A DNA stretch of 64,000 nt from Ficedula albicollis. Taxonomy: Eukaryota; Chordata; Aves; Passeriformes; Muscicapidae. Shown here one piece after another: positions 16,001-28,540 of this stretch. Made by a program: the position numbers and the translations under genes. Location: the NCBI RefSeq assembly GCF_000247815.1, contig NC_021684.1, forward strand, positions 11,825,162 to 11,889,161, read 5' to 3'. The first letter of the stretch is position 1. Each line of letters starts with the position of its first letter. Below the pieces are notes generated by a model. It made no database searches, was not told the DNA's origin, and was given only the letters and a program-made list of their open reading frames with translations.

Positions 16001-18701
16001 ACATTCAATGCAGTAGGTGGCAAATCAGGTGCTTTATCCCATATTTGCACTGCATTTTCATGCAAAGTGCTTAAAAGCCAGTGGGAGTCAAAAAATAAGG
16101 AAGAAGTTCCAGACAGCATTAACTATTCTAAAATATAGTTAATTTTCTTTTTAAAAGAAAGATTTCTGGCACCCCATTTAGACTTGTTTCCAGCTTATCT
16201 ATGAAGCTCTGCTAAATCTTACTAAGATTTAATTCCCATAAATGTGATTCTCCCTCAGTGTTCAGCTAAGTATCAATGTTTCAAAAAAAGTAAATACCAA
16301 ATCATGGGAGTTGTATTATTCATTCATGTGGTAAAACCCATTATATATGAATACATACAGATGTTCCCACTTCATGAGTGATCTAAACATATGTAGATTT
16401 TAGACTCTAACACACAGACCATCTCTTATGCAATGGCACATGTACATGCCGGGACTGCTTTTATCCTAGACTGTGGCAGGAGGACTCAAGGGAGCTATAT
16501 GAGAGATGGAATAAGCTTATAGCTAAAAGACTAAAGGAAGTTCAAGCAAGAGCCTCACCTAAAATGAAAGGAAGAAGGGAAAAGGAGAGAAATCAAAGAG
16601 TCTGGGAATATCAGATAAAGCAGGACAAAATGAAATATGAAAGTTTCAAAGCTTTAGTTATTTGATGTTGAAACTGGTGCAGCCTGATCTCATCAAACCA
16701 GCTGTTAAAAATTTGCCTGAATTGCCCATTAAATCTTGCTTCCAACAAGCTCAGCTCCTGTGTTTGCCCACTTCTTGCTTTCCACTAAGCCTTGACTTGG
16801 CTTCAGACTCTGCCAACATCCCAGGCTCCAAACAGGCTGATGTCAAAGATCAGCACAGCACCACTTTGATGAAAGCAGTCTGTTCAGTCTGAAAGATGGA
16901 TGAGACCCTGCTTCAGCAGAGTTATTCATGTATTCCAGCTGTTTCCCATGGCTGCCTTAATGCAAACTGCTGTGCTGGTTTCCAGTTGCTTTACATCACA
17001 CAGGTGGCACAAATCAGGTGGAGAACCAGTCTCAGCTTCAGCCAGCTCAAGAATTCACAAAAGACATGGAACCTCCTGGTTAAATCCAGAACAAAATGCT
17101 GCAAGCTGTGTTCTGTGGCCCTCTGACAGGCTCAAAGATGCTTCTTGTGAGTATCTGTATCTGAGACAACCATGAGATTTTCACATGGAAATCCTGTTCT
17201 GTGAAGAATTCACACCCCATAGTTCTGTGGATTAATTTTCCCTTCACCATTTTTGAAACCCAAAACCGTGGCAATCAAAGGACTAGCCAGGAGCTAGGTG
17301 TCAGCCACAAGGAGCCTCAGGTTGGGAAATGGGGACACTGGTTAAAACATCACTTGTAATTTGGTGAGAGGCCGAACTCTCCCAACCATCACAAAAGAGG
17401 GACTGGCAGACTCGTGCCTAGGACTGAGGGAAAACTCAGTTTTGCATTGCCCTAGGCAGACACCTGCTCCCCTTTGAACAAGGGAGGGGAACCTGCGCGA
17501 GAAGGGCAGAGGTGCAGGAGCTCTCCTGGGGCTGGGCTGAGCAGCTCCCGCAGCACAGCTCCACTGCACCCCAAACCTCCCTCTCCCCACGTACCACGGC
17601 CCAAGGCCAGGCAGGTTTACACCAGAACAAGGCCATACATCTGGAAAGATGCAACGTGCACCTGAAAGGTTGCAGCTGGGAGTTTTACAGCTTACAGATG
17701 GTAGGAAGTGGCAATGAACTCAGGAAAATGTAGGTGTAGCTAAAGAGCACAGAGTCTTGGGAAGAGAGAAGATGCATGTGACAGCCTTTCTCCAGGCAGG
17801 AACACAGACCATTAAACGTAATGCTTCACATTATGCTTCCAAATACCCACTTAATTTTGATTCAACAAGGCACTTGGGCTAATAAAAATTAAAACCAGCA
17901 GGTTCTGCTGAGTGTTGAGTGTGTAATGGATGTGTGAAAGAGCAGCATGTGCAGGTATATCTAAAATTAACTATGAATACTAAACCTCCTTTCCAAGTCT
18001 GGGGAAGTCTGGGGAGCACTGCAACCACTTGGATGCCAGCCTTGGCAGGGTGCTGTGCAAGTGCCCACTCAGCTTCTCACCTCTCCAAGGGTCCTCAGGA
18101 TTGTGGGGGGACATCCTTGCACCAGGTATCTCCTATTCCCACCGCTCTAACCTCCAGATGGAGTCTGGATTCTCCAAGAGCAAATATTGCCAAAGGTTTA
18201 CCTCTTGCCACTGCTTGCCAGAACCAAAGGCAGCTGCTGCTGATACATTTCCACTAGTTTTGCACAAGTATGGATGTCTGTGCATCCACACTGCTGCCAG
18301 AGAGCTGAGAGTGCGCTCAGGGAGGCGAGAGGGAAGAGCTTGTCCCCGTGAACATCAGATACAGCAGGTCCATTTAATGACTAAACACACATGACTGTTT
18401 GCTTATAAAACACGGTGTCACATAAATCTGCTAGGAGCTAATTGCCTATAATAGCTCATGATGCTGCTGGAGTCAGCTGCTGAATTACAAAGGATCCTTT
18501 AGAAATGTGGGAAAGGCAATGGAGCTCTGGTCACCCACCTCCACCACAGCTTCCAAACATTTAATTTTCCAGTTCCTGCAAGGTGAACGCTTATCCCTTC
18601 TCTAAGGGATGGGGCCCCTCTGCCAAGCTTACTTGAGTGAGAAGATTTGGGATAAATTGGAATACAAGGGGGAAGAGGAGTTTCTTTGATTATTTTTTAA
18701 A

Positions 18702-18728
18702 ATTATTATTATTATTATTATTATTATT
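18702..18728. repeat. (ATT)9 microsatellite
   Basis: Nine perfect ATT units occur in tandem, preceded by an A/T-rich lead. The repeat lies in the long first intron of GRIP2. Such triplet runs are usually length-polymorphic. Confidence 0.95.
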
Positions 18729-21700
18729 AAGAGTAGCATGCAGGCAATTGGTAACTTTGAAACTTAGATTATCATATGAAAAATATGGTGCAAATAACTG
18801 GGATCCAACCTCCTTTTAAATCCTACACCTAAGCACCAGATTGATTTGTTTCACCAATTTAATACTGTGTCTTCAAGAGTTCTGCATGGCCATACAGCTC
18901 ATCCATCTTTATACTGCAACAATTTAGGGATAAAACAAGGCTTCCTAAACTCTCTCCAGTGCTGTTAGAAACCTTTCAATCTGCAGTCACATATATTCCC
19001 AGTTCCTAATACATGCACTGTTTGATGACACTGAATATTCCTTAGTAACAGCATGCACACTTAAGACTTTTCACTTGAATTTTCCAAATGTTTTGGTTGT
19101 TTACTTGACAGTGCTACAAGATGCTGCAGGAGGTACAGTTAATGGTACAGGAATTTCTGAAAAAGCTGTTTAGTTAGCACTCTGTGGTTGACCTCAGAGA
19201 CAGAAAATATCTTTGTTCCTTGCTCATACAAAAGGTAATTTTGATCAGACAGATAAAAGTAAGAGCTGCTTTCACAAAAGAGGCAATATGCATCAATAGT
19301 ATCTGAGCTGTCCACAAGAAAGTAGTGTAATTAAGAGGATTTTCCCCCCATGCTACAGGATGCTATAATGTGCATCAATAGCCTAAAGCAAAGAAAAAAA
19401 TTCAGCTTTGCAATCCAAATTGCTTATGTCCTTAATAAATACTAATTTGCTGAAGACAGTGTTGGGGTTTTTGTTTTCATAAAAAATCTCTTTCCTTTTA
19501 AAGAAATACTAAGTAAAAAAAGAATCGCACCTCACAGTTCTCTTAAGGTACTCACTGCTGAAATAAGCACTGTACTATCTCAGTATTTTTAGATTTATCA
19601 AACCTGTGCCAAGTAGCTTATGAAACAAAGGCACCTTTTGAATTGCTGGATCTCTACATACTTCATCTGGGTTTGCCAATACAATTACATTTTTAATTTT
19701 TGCAGGTTTTACAATTCATATATCTCATTTTTAAGTATTTTTGTGTCCTAAGGAAGAAACGTTTGAGAATTCACATGGTAAAACCGGCCACATCATTTTA
19801 GGCTCTGTTGTCTCAAGCCTGTTGTCCAGCCTCACAAACCACGGCACCTATCTCTCGACTGTCTCTGCAGCCAGTCTGGAGCTGGGTGGTATTTGCCACC
19901 ACCTTGATGGCAGCAGTCACCTACAGCAGCAAGGAGCAGGGGATGGCAGGGAAAAGATCCACATGCACAGCAAGGACAGGCAAGGGGGCAGTGGACACAG
20001 AGTGACACCTGGGTTTGGAGGAAAATAGGAAGCAATGAGTGATACAGCCTCTGTCTCTGAGCTCTTCTAACTTCACCCTGATTTTAACTCCACAGCTACA
20101 AGGTTTACAAGTCAGCTGGGCTATCTGATCCAGATCTGCACATACTTGAGCATCTCCCCACTGATTCCAGGCTTATCTCTGTGGCTTTATCCCAGGAGCC
20201 CATGTAGTCCATTCCTACCTCACACTCACATCCCCCTGACTCCCCTGCATGACTTCACTGCTGCAGCGGCATCAGCTGAGGCTGAACCTGCAGAGATGGT
20301 GCCCCAAGAACCCCCCTGCTCCTGGGGGCTGCTGGGCTGCAAACTGGAGGCATCCTGGGAGCAGGAGCAGCAGAGCACAGTGGCTCATGTCAGGAAGGAA
20401 CAGGATCTGTTAACACAGTGGCTTGTATGGGAAATGCATTACATTATTGAAAAAAAATTCTTAGCAAAACATATACCTTCATCTGATGCCAAGAATTTAA
20501 TCCTACCCAAATGGCACCACATTCCATAAAGAAATTATCCTCTATAAATCACTGGGACAGGAGCAGGCCACTTCCCTCACATTTCAGGGTGAATGATTCA
20601 CTGCAGTAAGGACCCAGCTGTCATGCCCACAAGGGGAAAGAAGGGGATCTCCACTGAAATCTTATGGAGAAGATTTATTGCTGGGATATCTCCACCATGT
20701 GGGCTGGTGGCTCAACAGCAGGGACCGCTGGAGGTCTCCAACCCTCATCATTTGTATGGTCATGCATGTGGCTGCTCAAAGACTGAGGAGCAGACCCATT
20801 ATTAAGTTGGCTATTTGGCTGTTCACCACAGCCTCAGCCTCAGGTGGGAGCTCCCACAGGGCAGGGGCTCAGTGTGTTGCACATCTGGGCTCCTCAGGTA
20901 CTGAGGGGCTCTGAGGAGGGGCAGAAGCTGGGAGGGAAGAATTATCTGGAGTCTCAAACAACTTGGCACATGACCTCCAAAACAGAAGCACACACCAGAC
21001 CAGGGAGCTACATCCCTCCTTTGGGGAAGAGGTAGAAGCAATGAAGCAGAAGAATGCAACAAATCCTGTTTTCATCCACACACCTGGTGGCAGGGAGCCA
21101 GATCATACTCTTATCAGCACAAGTTCTTGCCTCACAGGACAAAAGCATGTTTATGCTCTTTGAAACCCCTCCACAGTCCTTCTCAGCAATGCTGTTCTCC
21201 CCAGAGCTGAGCCAGCTCTAACTCACAGCTTCATTAGGGTAAACCACACAAGTGCTCATTATATATTGAGACTGGAGGTTGGAGTACTGCTGGGAAGAAA
21301 ACCACGACGCCTTCCCCCTTGCTAACATGAGCCTGCACAATGAGAAACAGATCAGTTGTGAGGAGTGATAAAGTGGATCATCTCTTCATCTCTCAGCTAC
21401 AGTAAATCATTTACAGGGCCATTTTGGGACTGACATGCAAAGCAGTTTAACAATGATTTTACAAAGAAGTATGAGATTCCATCTTTTCATGGTTTCCAGG
21501 TGTTGAGATCAATTTACTTCACAGCAATTTTAATTTCTGGGCCTTTCTTTTCCCTCCTCCCCACAAAACCTGCAGCTGCCAACTATGCTGGCATCTACAG
21601 CAGCTAGGAAACGAATTTTCCTGTGAAGCAAATTCTTCCAGGATGAATTGAATGAAGGCAGAGCTCATAATTGCACATTACTGAAAACATTTCTGATAAA

Positions 21701-22024
21701 AAAAATGGGGAGATATTTTTATCCACATCTCCAGTTGAAAATTGCTGGGAAAGATGCTTTTGAAAAGCCATCATCTCCAAGCATGTAATTATCAGATCCT
21801 TGAACAAAAACACACGGTCAAAGGAAAAAAAAAATACTTCCATTGAAATAAAAAAATCGGGGGTGGCAATTGTTAGGAATGGAGGGAGAGAAATTCTTCA
21901 TCCTGTGTGATTTTGCATATTTCAAGTTACTAGACTGATTTTTTAAATCCACAGATTAATAAACTTGTCAGCTAAGAACATCAAGCTCAGTTAATAATTT
22001 TTGTTGTTGTCATGAACAGACTAA

Positions 22025-22309
<285 letters not shown>

Positions 22310-25300
22310 GAAAAAGAATCATAAGTAGATTGGCAGTCAGACTGTCACAGACCCAGGATTTCCTAACACCCACACAAGCACGTTTGTCTTGAAACTGAAT
22401 TCTGCCACCTTGAATAGACAGGCATACAATGACCTGGGGGCCCCATCCTATCAAGGCTTAAGACCATGCCTATCCTGATGGGATTACTCACATGTTAAAA
22501 ATTATGCAGTAGCTGAACCGACAGCTGAAAAGAGCCTTAAATGTTCTCATGCCTGCTAGCATTCCATTGTCAACTGATGAACATTGCTAAATATTTATTT
22601 TTGCTCTACTTTTTCTTCTCCAGTTCTGCATTAGCACTTCTTTTTGATTATTGTTACTTGTTAGATTTAATTGTTTCTTTTATTTGCAGCACCTACATAT
22701 GCCTAGGCACAAAAGCAGAGGTGCCCTTCCCTCCAAGTTGCCCAGTACCTTTTTCTGACCTTCTGGTAAAATTGCATGATTTTCATCCTTGAGTTAGGTG
22801 GATAATATCACAAGCACGAAACATTGGCATCTGCACAATCAATTTTAACAGTGCATTTTCAAAAGAAATCAAATCCTACATGCCCTAACATATGCAAACA
22901 CTTTGGCAGCGCAGTTACCCTTGGCTTCAAAGGATTAATAAAACAGAGCAAACACTATAAAGAAAAATGACCCTGGACATAAAGCCAAAAGCAAGACTTA
23001 CCACATAAACTCATTCCCCTTCTATGGGTCAGAGTGAACCTCTTCCAGTGGCAATGAGATTTAATCAAGCAGGGCGGCAGGGAGTTAATGCCTGGGCTGG
23101 AAGATGGACTCCAACATTTAACGCTGGAGAGAAAACCTCTATAGCAGCAGTTCAATTCACACTGTGGACCAACATGTGTATCAACATTTGTATCAAATCT
23201 CCCTAGCCTTTGCACAGAGAAACATCCTTCTGCTAGCAAGTCTGTAGTAATAAGATGTGCTTGAACACAAGCTTTTGAAAAGAAAACTCAGTAATCTCAA
23301 TACTGGAGGAGAAAAACCGAATTTTTTAAAAAAATGTTTCTATAGGCCATGAAAAGCTGTAGGATATTACTTTCACCTGTTTTCTTCTATAAAAAAGCAA
23401 TTTTAGTGGAATGGGTCACCTCTAGAAAAGAGAAAGAATTTATTTTGACTGCACACATCAGCTGATTTATACTTACAAATTTAGTCAACAAAACTTTAGA
23501 GACCTGGTCACCAAAGTCCTAAAGCCATCAGGAAGTATCCATAAGAACCCAAGGAGCTTCACAAAGCTGAAGAATCAAATGCAATGTTCACCATAAAAAA
23601 CCAAACCAAAACAACATGCTACCAGAGTGGGGGCGAGAGAATGACAAATCCATCACCCTCTCTTTCAGTTGCTGGAGCTGACTATCTGTGTGTGAGCTGT
23701 TAACACCAAATGAGGAGGACTAACTGCAAACCTGGATCTACCACAAATCAGTCATGCCCACTCAATCGCTTTCCACATGAGAGTAACATTTCTGGATAGA
23801 CAGAAAATGTAAGTTCCTATATCTCAATTTGAGAAACACTTCTGACACTGTTTCACATGCTATTTTTGTGAGTATGTTTGGGAAGCAGGATACAGATGAT
23901 TTTGAAGTGTATGCAAAACTGATTGGAAAACCACACACTGAGAAAATTCATCAGTTGTTCATAATCAGGAGGGAAAGATGTATTAAATGAAGTTCTGTGG
24001 GGACCCTCCACCAGCCTGGTATGGCTCCAAGTTTTCACTAAATGATCTGGATGGCTGCAGAGAGACTGATCTTATTAAGTTTACTGACAGCCACAAGGCA
24101 TGAGGGACTGGAAGCAGGCTGGGAAGTAAATTTTGAACCCAAAATGACTCATTCATGTTTTAAAAGACAGATGTGCAATTTGGTAGAGGGACATGCAAGC
24201 TACCAGACCCAGGCAGGAACAATCTAATGAATGAAGAATGGGGAAAAATTATCAAAGTGACAGCAAGGACTCTTCAGATAATGTGGGCTGCAAACCAAAT
24301 GTAAATCCACAGTGCTACATCATATGCAAGAAGAGCTAACACCCTGCTACAAGGTGGGTATAGTCTACAAAATCTGTGAAATCATCCTTTCATTTTACTC
24401 AGCCTTGGCTTGAATGCAGACCCCAGGCTTGGGTACCACAGCTCATGAACAACAATGTGGCCCAGCTGGAGCTCATTCAGGATGAATCCATGCAGGCTGG
24501 ATCTGCAAGACCACAACTTCTGAGGCTGGGGGGAGAGATGAGTTTTCTATGCTAAATACAAGAGGGAGGAGGAAAAACAGTATTATTACTCTCTTCAGAT
24601 ATTCAGACATGTGATGCACAGAGGGAAAGGAGTAATCTATCATCTGTCTTAGGACAGAATGCAAAGGCACCAAAATTGCAAATAAGCAAAGCTTTTCCTT
24701 AACATTTCAGAGTACTGAATTAATTTGAGTTGATGTGGTGTTCCCAGATTGGATATATTAAAATGCAATGTGAATGGATGATATCACAGGTATGGCTGAT
24801 CCTATCTCAAGGCAGAGGAATAGCACAAACTCTCTCTGGCCAGTTTTGGCTCGAAGAAATTAAGATCAATGATTCAGACCCAGAGGTATTTGTCTTGGTA
24901 CACACACCCCAGTTAGTTTTTCTCTTAATCTATCATTAGGCTGCAACTGAGGCAACGCTGACAAGTGACGTAAGCAGCCTGATGAGCAGGACTTATATTA
25001 AATAGCACCATTGTGATGAACTCTTCAATAAGAAAGATAAAATCTTTCTTCCTGAGATTTATCTATGAAGATTTCCTCCTGTCTTATTCTAATTCCTCAC
25101 ATTAGTTTTCTGTCCTTTTCAGGCATGTTTTTCTCTATTCTTCCCCCTGTTTATTTGGCAAGCAGGGAGAGAACAGGGGAGATGATCCCCTGAAAACTGA
25201 GAGCAGGAAGGGGCAGAGATCTATTAACAGGTCTCTTGTTCTGGCCATTGCCACCCTGCAACAAAGGGTGCAGTTTGCCAGTCTGGAAAAAGGACAGGAA

Positions 25301-27734
25301 ATGCTGCTCTTCTTGGATTGCAGTGTGTCCATCTCATTCTAAAAGCATGGCTTCTAAGGGAAAAAAAAAAACAAACCCCACCTAAAACCAAACAACAAAC
25401 CCAAACAGAAAAGCACTGATCATCCACACTCATCTACTGCCTTTATTCTTCCTTTGCCTTCTATACAAATTGTATTTTTAAAAATCAAAAATAATTAAGT
25501 CACCCAAATGGATACATCTGAAGAACAAATGGTCTTCTGAAGTTGTCTGTGTTGTCCTCAATTAACATTTGACGTGGGCTGGTTTGGGATGAGATCTTCA
25601 CGGGTTCACTTGGAGGAGCACAAAGGAGATTCAGTGAGTTCTGTTGTTCTGCCCATTCCTGCAATGATCCTTGCAGTAAGAACTAAATGAATTTTGCTAG
25701 AACAAAACATAGAGGATGTTCCTGGACTTCAGAAAGGCCATAAAGGATTTCAGGGAATCCTCCAACAGCAGGATTACAAAGGCTCTTGTGGAAACAGGAT
25801 CACCCTGCTATTAGCACAACCACCCACTTTAAACAGAAAATAAACACCACCTCCCATAAAACATCACTGCTACTTTGTATTTTCCAACCCTTCCATTTTG
25901 AAGGACACACAAAATCTCTCTATTATTAAAACATCCCCTCAAAAATCTTCTGAAAGCGACTGAAGGAAAGAAATCACCAATACCCTAATGGTGGTGGGCC
26001 CAAAAAGCACTTCTGAAATGTCTTCTTTGAAACAATCATTTGGTTTTGCCTGTTCCACTAAAAATGCTAAAATGAGTGATAAAATTGTAATTCCGTTCAT
26101 TGCTTCCATTCTGACTTTCCAGAAAGCATTCATGAAAGCCATGGGCTTGCTCCTCAGGAGCACCACAAGCATAACCTGTGAGGGTCTGACACCAGGGTAA
26201 AAAAGGCTTCCTTACCCACCCAGCAACTGCACCATTCCCTTGTACACAACACAATATTGGCCCAAGATTCTCAAGAAATGTTTGGGGCTGACAACAGGAA
26301 AATTTCTTATTTGATCACCCAGCATCCAGACAGCATCACCATTTGCAGCAACACAGCCATCTTGAAGCACCAGATGTTGGAAGAACTTCACAAATGACCC
26401 CCTCTGTGGCTGGAGGCATCAAGGAGACCCCTCCAGCACACTCAGTGTCAGCCACCTCCAAACCAGGACCCAGTTCCTGGCTCAAGCCCAAGAGCAGTGT
26501 GAGATTCTGCCAAGTTGTCTTTTGATCTTTCCATGGAACAAGTGCATTCCTGCCCTGTTAAGTCACACACCCAGACTCCCTCAGCCTATCAGGACTATCT
26601 GCCTCTGGCAGCTTCAAATTAAGCCCCCAAAATGCTTCTTGCTGTGCTGGTACAGTAGGTGGATATTGCCTCCAGCCAGTATCTATGGGATTAGGCAACA
26701 CAGCCAGGCTAAGATGCTTTCCACCTGGTTCATCTTACCCTCAGATTTAGGGAGAGAAAACAATTTTCTAAAGTTAGGTTCGTGCTTTGGGGCTTCTTGA
26801 TGGCAAGGAGAGGATGAAGTCAGTCTCACTACATCACTTGGGGCAGTGCAAAATGTTTCAGAAACCATAAATTACCTCTGTACTTCCAACTCCAACATCT
26901 TTGCTTCCAGAAGGGAAATGCTTGCATCAGAGCGGAAGACAAGCTCCATGCAGCACATTCAGCTGCAACAAGCAGAGCTACAGCATGCAACAAAGTACCT
27001 GAATATTGCACTCAGCTAGAAATAAAAGAGCTTGGAAAGACTGTGGCTGGAACTTGATGTCTGCCCTTTATAAAGGTGCCCTTCTACACTCATCTACCTA
27101 CTCTTTTACAGAAATGAAATAGATTTTTTATACTCTACAGTAATAGTGAACTGCTCACCCCAGGTATCTGAAACATGGGTTAGGAGATCATTGAAATGGC
27201 AGATTTCTAGCAGAAGCTGAAATATTTATTAGACAAGGCACTACTGGATTATACAGGAGGGGGGGCAATGGCAGTGATCCCACCACATTCAGCAGAGTCC
27301 CTTTCTCCCGTCTTCCTGCCCAGCCCCTTGATCACCACTGCTGAATGCCCAGACCATCCACACACTTATCCTGGAAAATAAAGAGCTGCATTTAGATTTT
27401 GTTTTTTAAAAAACCAGAACAGCTGTAAAGGCTCTTCAGTGTCTGAGGTGCCATAAGAACAGCCCCCGTGACTGCCAATCTTCCAGGTGGAGAAGGAGAA
27501 GGCAGCCTGTGCCTTCTCCAGTAGTCTCAGGGAGAAATTCTTCACAGAGAAGCAAAGATATATTTCACAAATCAAAGCAATTAAGTTTGCATGCAACGGT
27601 CTGGATTTGTAAAACCACTGAAAGTAACACGTGAAACTGTCAATGATATTCAAGACGCTTAAAGAAAATTAGATTAAACAAAAGTAAACTACTGGACAAG
27701 GGCAAAAAGAAAAATACAGACAAGGCTCACTCAC

Positions 27735-27774
27735 CAAAGTCTGACTGCAAATCCTTTTTCAGTCCACACAGCAT
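27735..27774 (-). CDS. GRIP2: Putative GRIP2 first coding exon with N-terminal Cys
   Basis: On the minus strand the ATG at 27774-27772 opens a 40-nt coding stretch, MLCGLKKDLQSDF plus one G, ending at a strong GTGAGTGAG donor (GT at 27734-27733). The phase-1 end fits the linker exon exactly, forming an Asp codon at the junction. An in-frame TAG at 27789-27787 precedes the ATG, so translation cannot begin further upstream in this frame. A CpG-rich block lies immediately upstream. Cys3 in a short, basic N-terminus is a plausible palmitoylation site. Palmitoylated N-terminal variants of GRIP1 and of ABP/GRIP2 are known, and they target the scaffold to membranes and spines. The assignment rests on phase, position and promoter context rather than on strong homology, since 13 residues are too few. 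Other first exons may exist. Confidence 0.72.
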
Positions 27775-27789
27775 GTCTGCTGCTATCTA

Positions 27790-27798
27790 TCAAATCAT
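27790..27798 (-). promoter_or_regulatory. Minimal upstream ORF (Met-Ile-stop)
   Basis: In the presumed GRIP2 leader, an ATG at 27798-27796 is followed by one Ile codon and a TGA. It ends 15 bases before the main start codon. Such minimal upstream frames can reduce or condition initiation at the next ATG. Whether it is transcribed depends on the unmapped start site. Confidence 0.4.
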
Positions 27799-27814
27799 TC
27801 AACTAATGGCAAGA

Positions 27815-28540
27815 GCCGCTCCGTTCTGTCCCTGCCTGCGCTGAGTCCCTTCCCGCAGCCCGGGCTGCAGCGCACACGCGGCTCCCGCGCCGCCCGGCTG
27901 CGAGAGCGAGCGACAGCCGGCCGGGGCTCTCCAGGGTGCGAGCGCTCAGAAATGTGGCAATCCTTTAGGAAGGAATATCTTTACACGGCTGCTTAATGTG
28001 CGGCTCGCCAGTCCTGTGTAGAAATAGGAAAAGGAAGGGTATGGGTTTTTTTTTTTTTATGAGGTCCTAAAAATCCCGTGCTAGTTCTCTCGGCTCCACT
28101 GGCCATCAGGCATTGCCAAGCAAAAGTTGGAAGCGCAGTGATTAACCGGAACAGCTGCTTGAAGGGGAAGCAGCCACTGAACCCTGACGCTCCGGCAGAT
28201 GCAGCAAATGTCGAGCGAGCACTTCATTCCCGGCGGAATTCCACCCCGCGCCCCGCCAGCGGAGAGCGGGCATCATCCCACGGAGATGCGCTGGCCCCTT
28301 CCTGCCCCAGCCCCTCCGTGGCTTTCACGGGCAGCTCAGGCGGGGACTGGGGGAATAAAAAAAAGGCATAGACGGGAGGAGGTGCTGCGGCGGAGGCAGC
28401 GCTGCCCCCGCGCCGCGCTCAGCGCCACAACTCGGCCGGCAGCAGAGCGCAGCAGCCCCGAGCTGCAGCAGCCCCCGAATTGCAGCAGCAGCAGCAGCAG
28501 CAGCGGGGCTGAGCACGAGAAGAGGCTGCGACTGCAGTGT
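27815..28540 (-). promoter_or_regulatory. GRIP2: CpG-rich island, probable GRIP2 promoter and 5' UTR
   Basis: Two dense GC/CpG blocks (about 27815-27950 and 28170-28530) stand out from AT-rich surroundings, separated by a less GC-rich spacer with a T12 run. They lie directly upstream of the first coding exon in its reading direction. This is the arrangement expected of a vertebrate CpG-island promoter with no dominant TATA box. A CATAAAA-like minus-strand sequence sits in the spacer near 28055, but I do not rely on it. The island could fire in both directions. No convincing plus-strand coding exon leaves it. Confidence 0.65.
28482..28502. repeat. (GCA)7 triplet repeat in CpG island
   Basis: Seven GCA units lie at the distal edge of the probable promoter island. 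They may be in the untranslated leader or the promoter itself. No coding frame through them can be supported. Confidence 0.9.
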
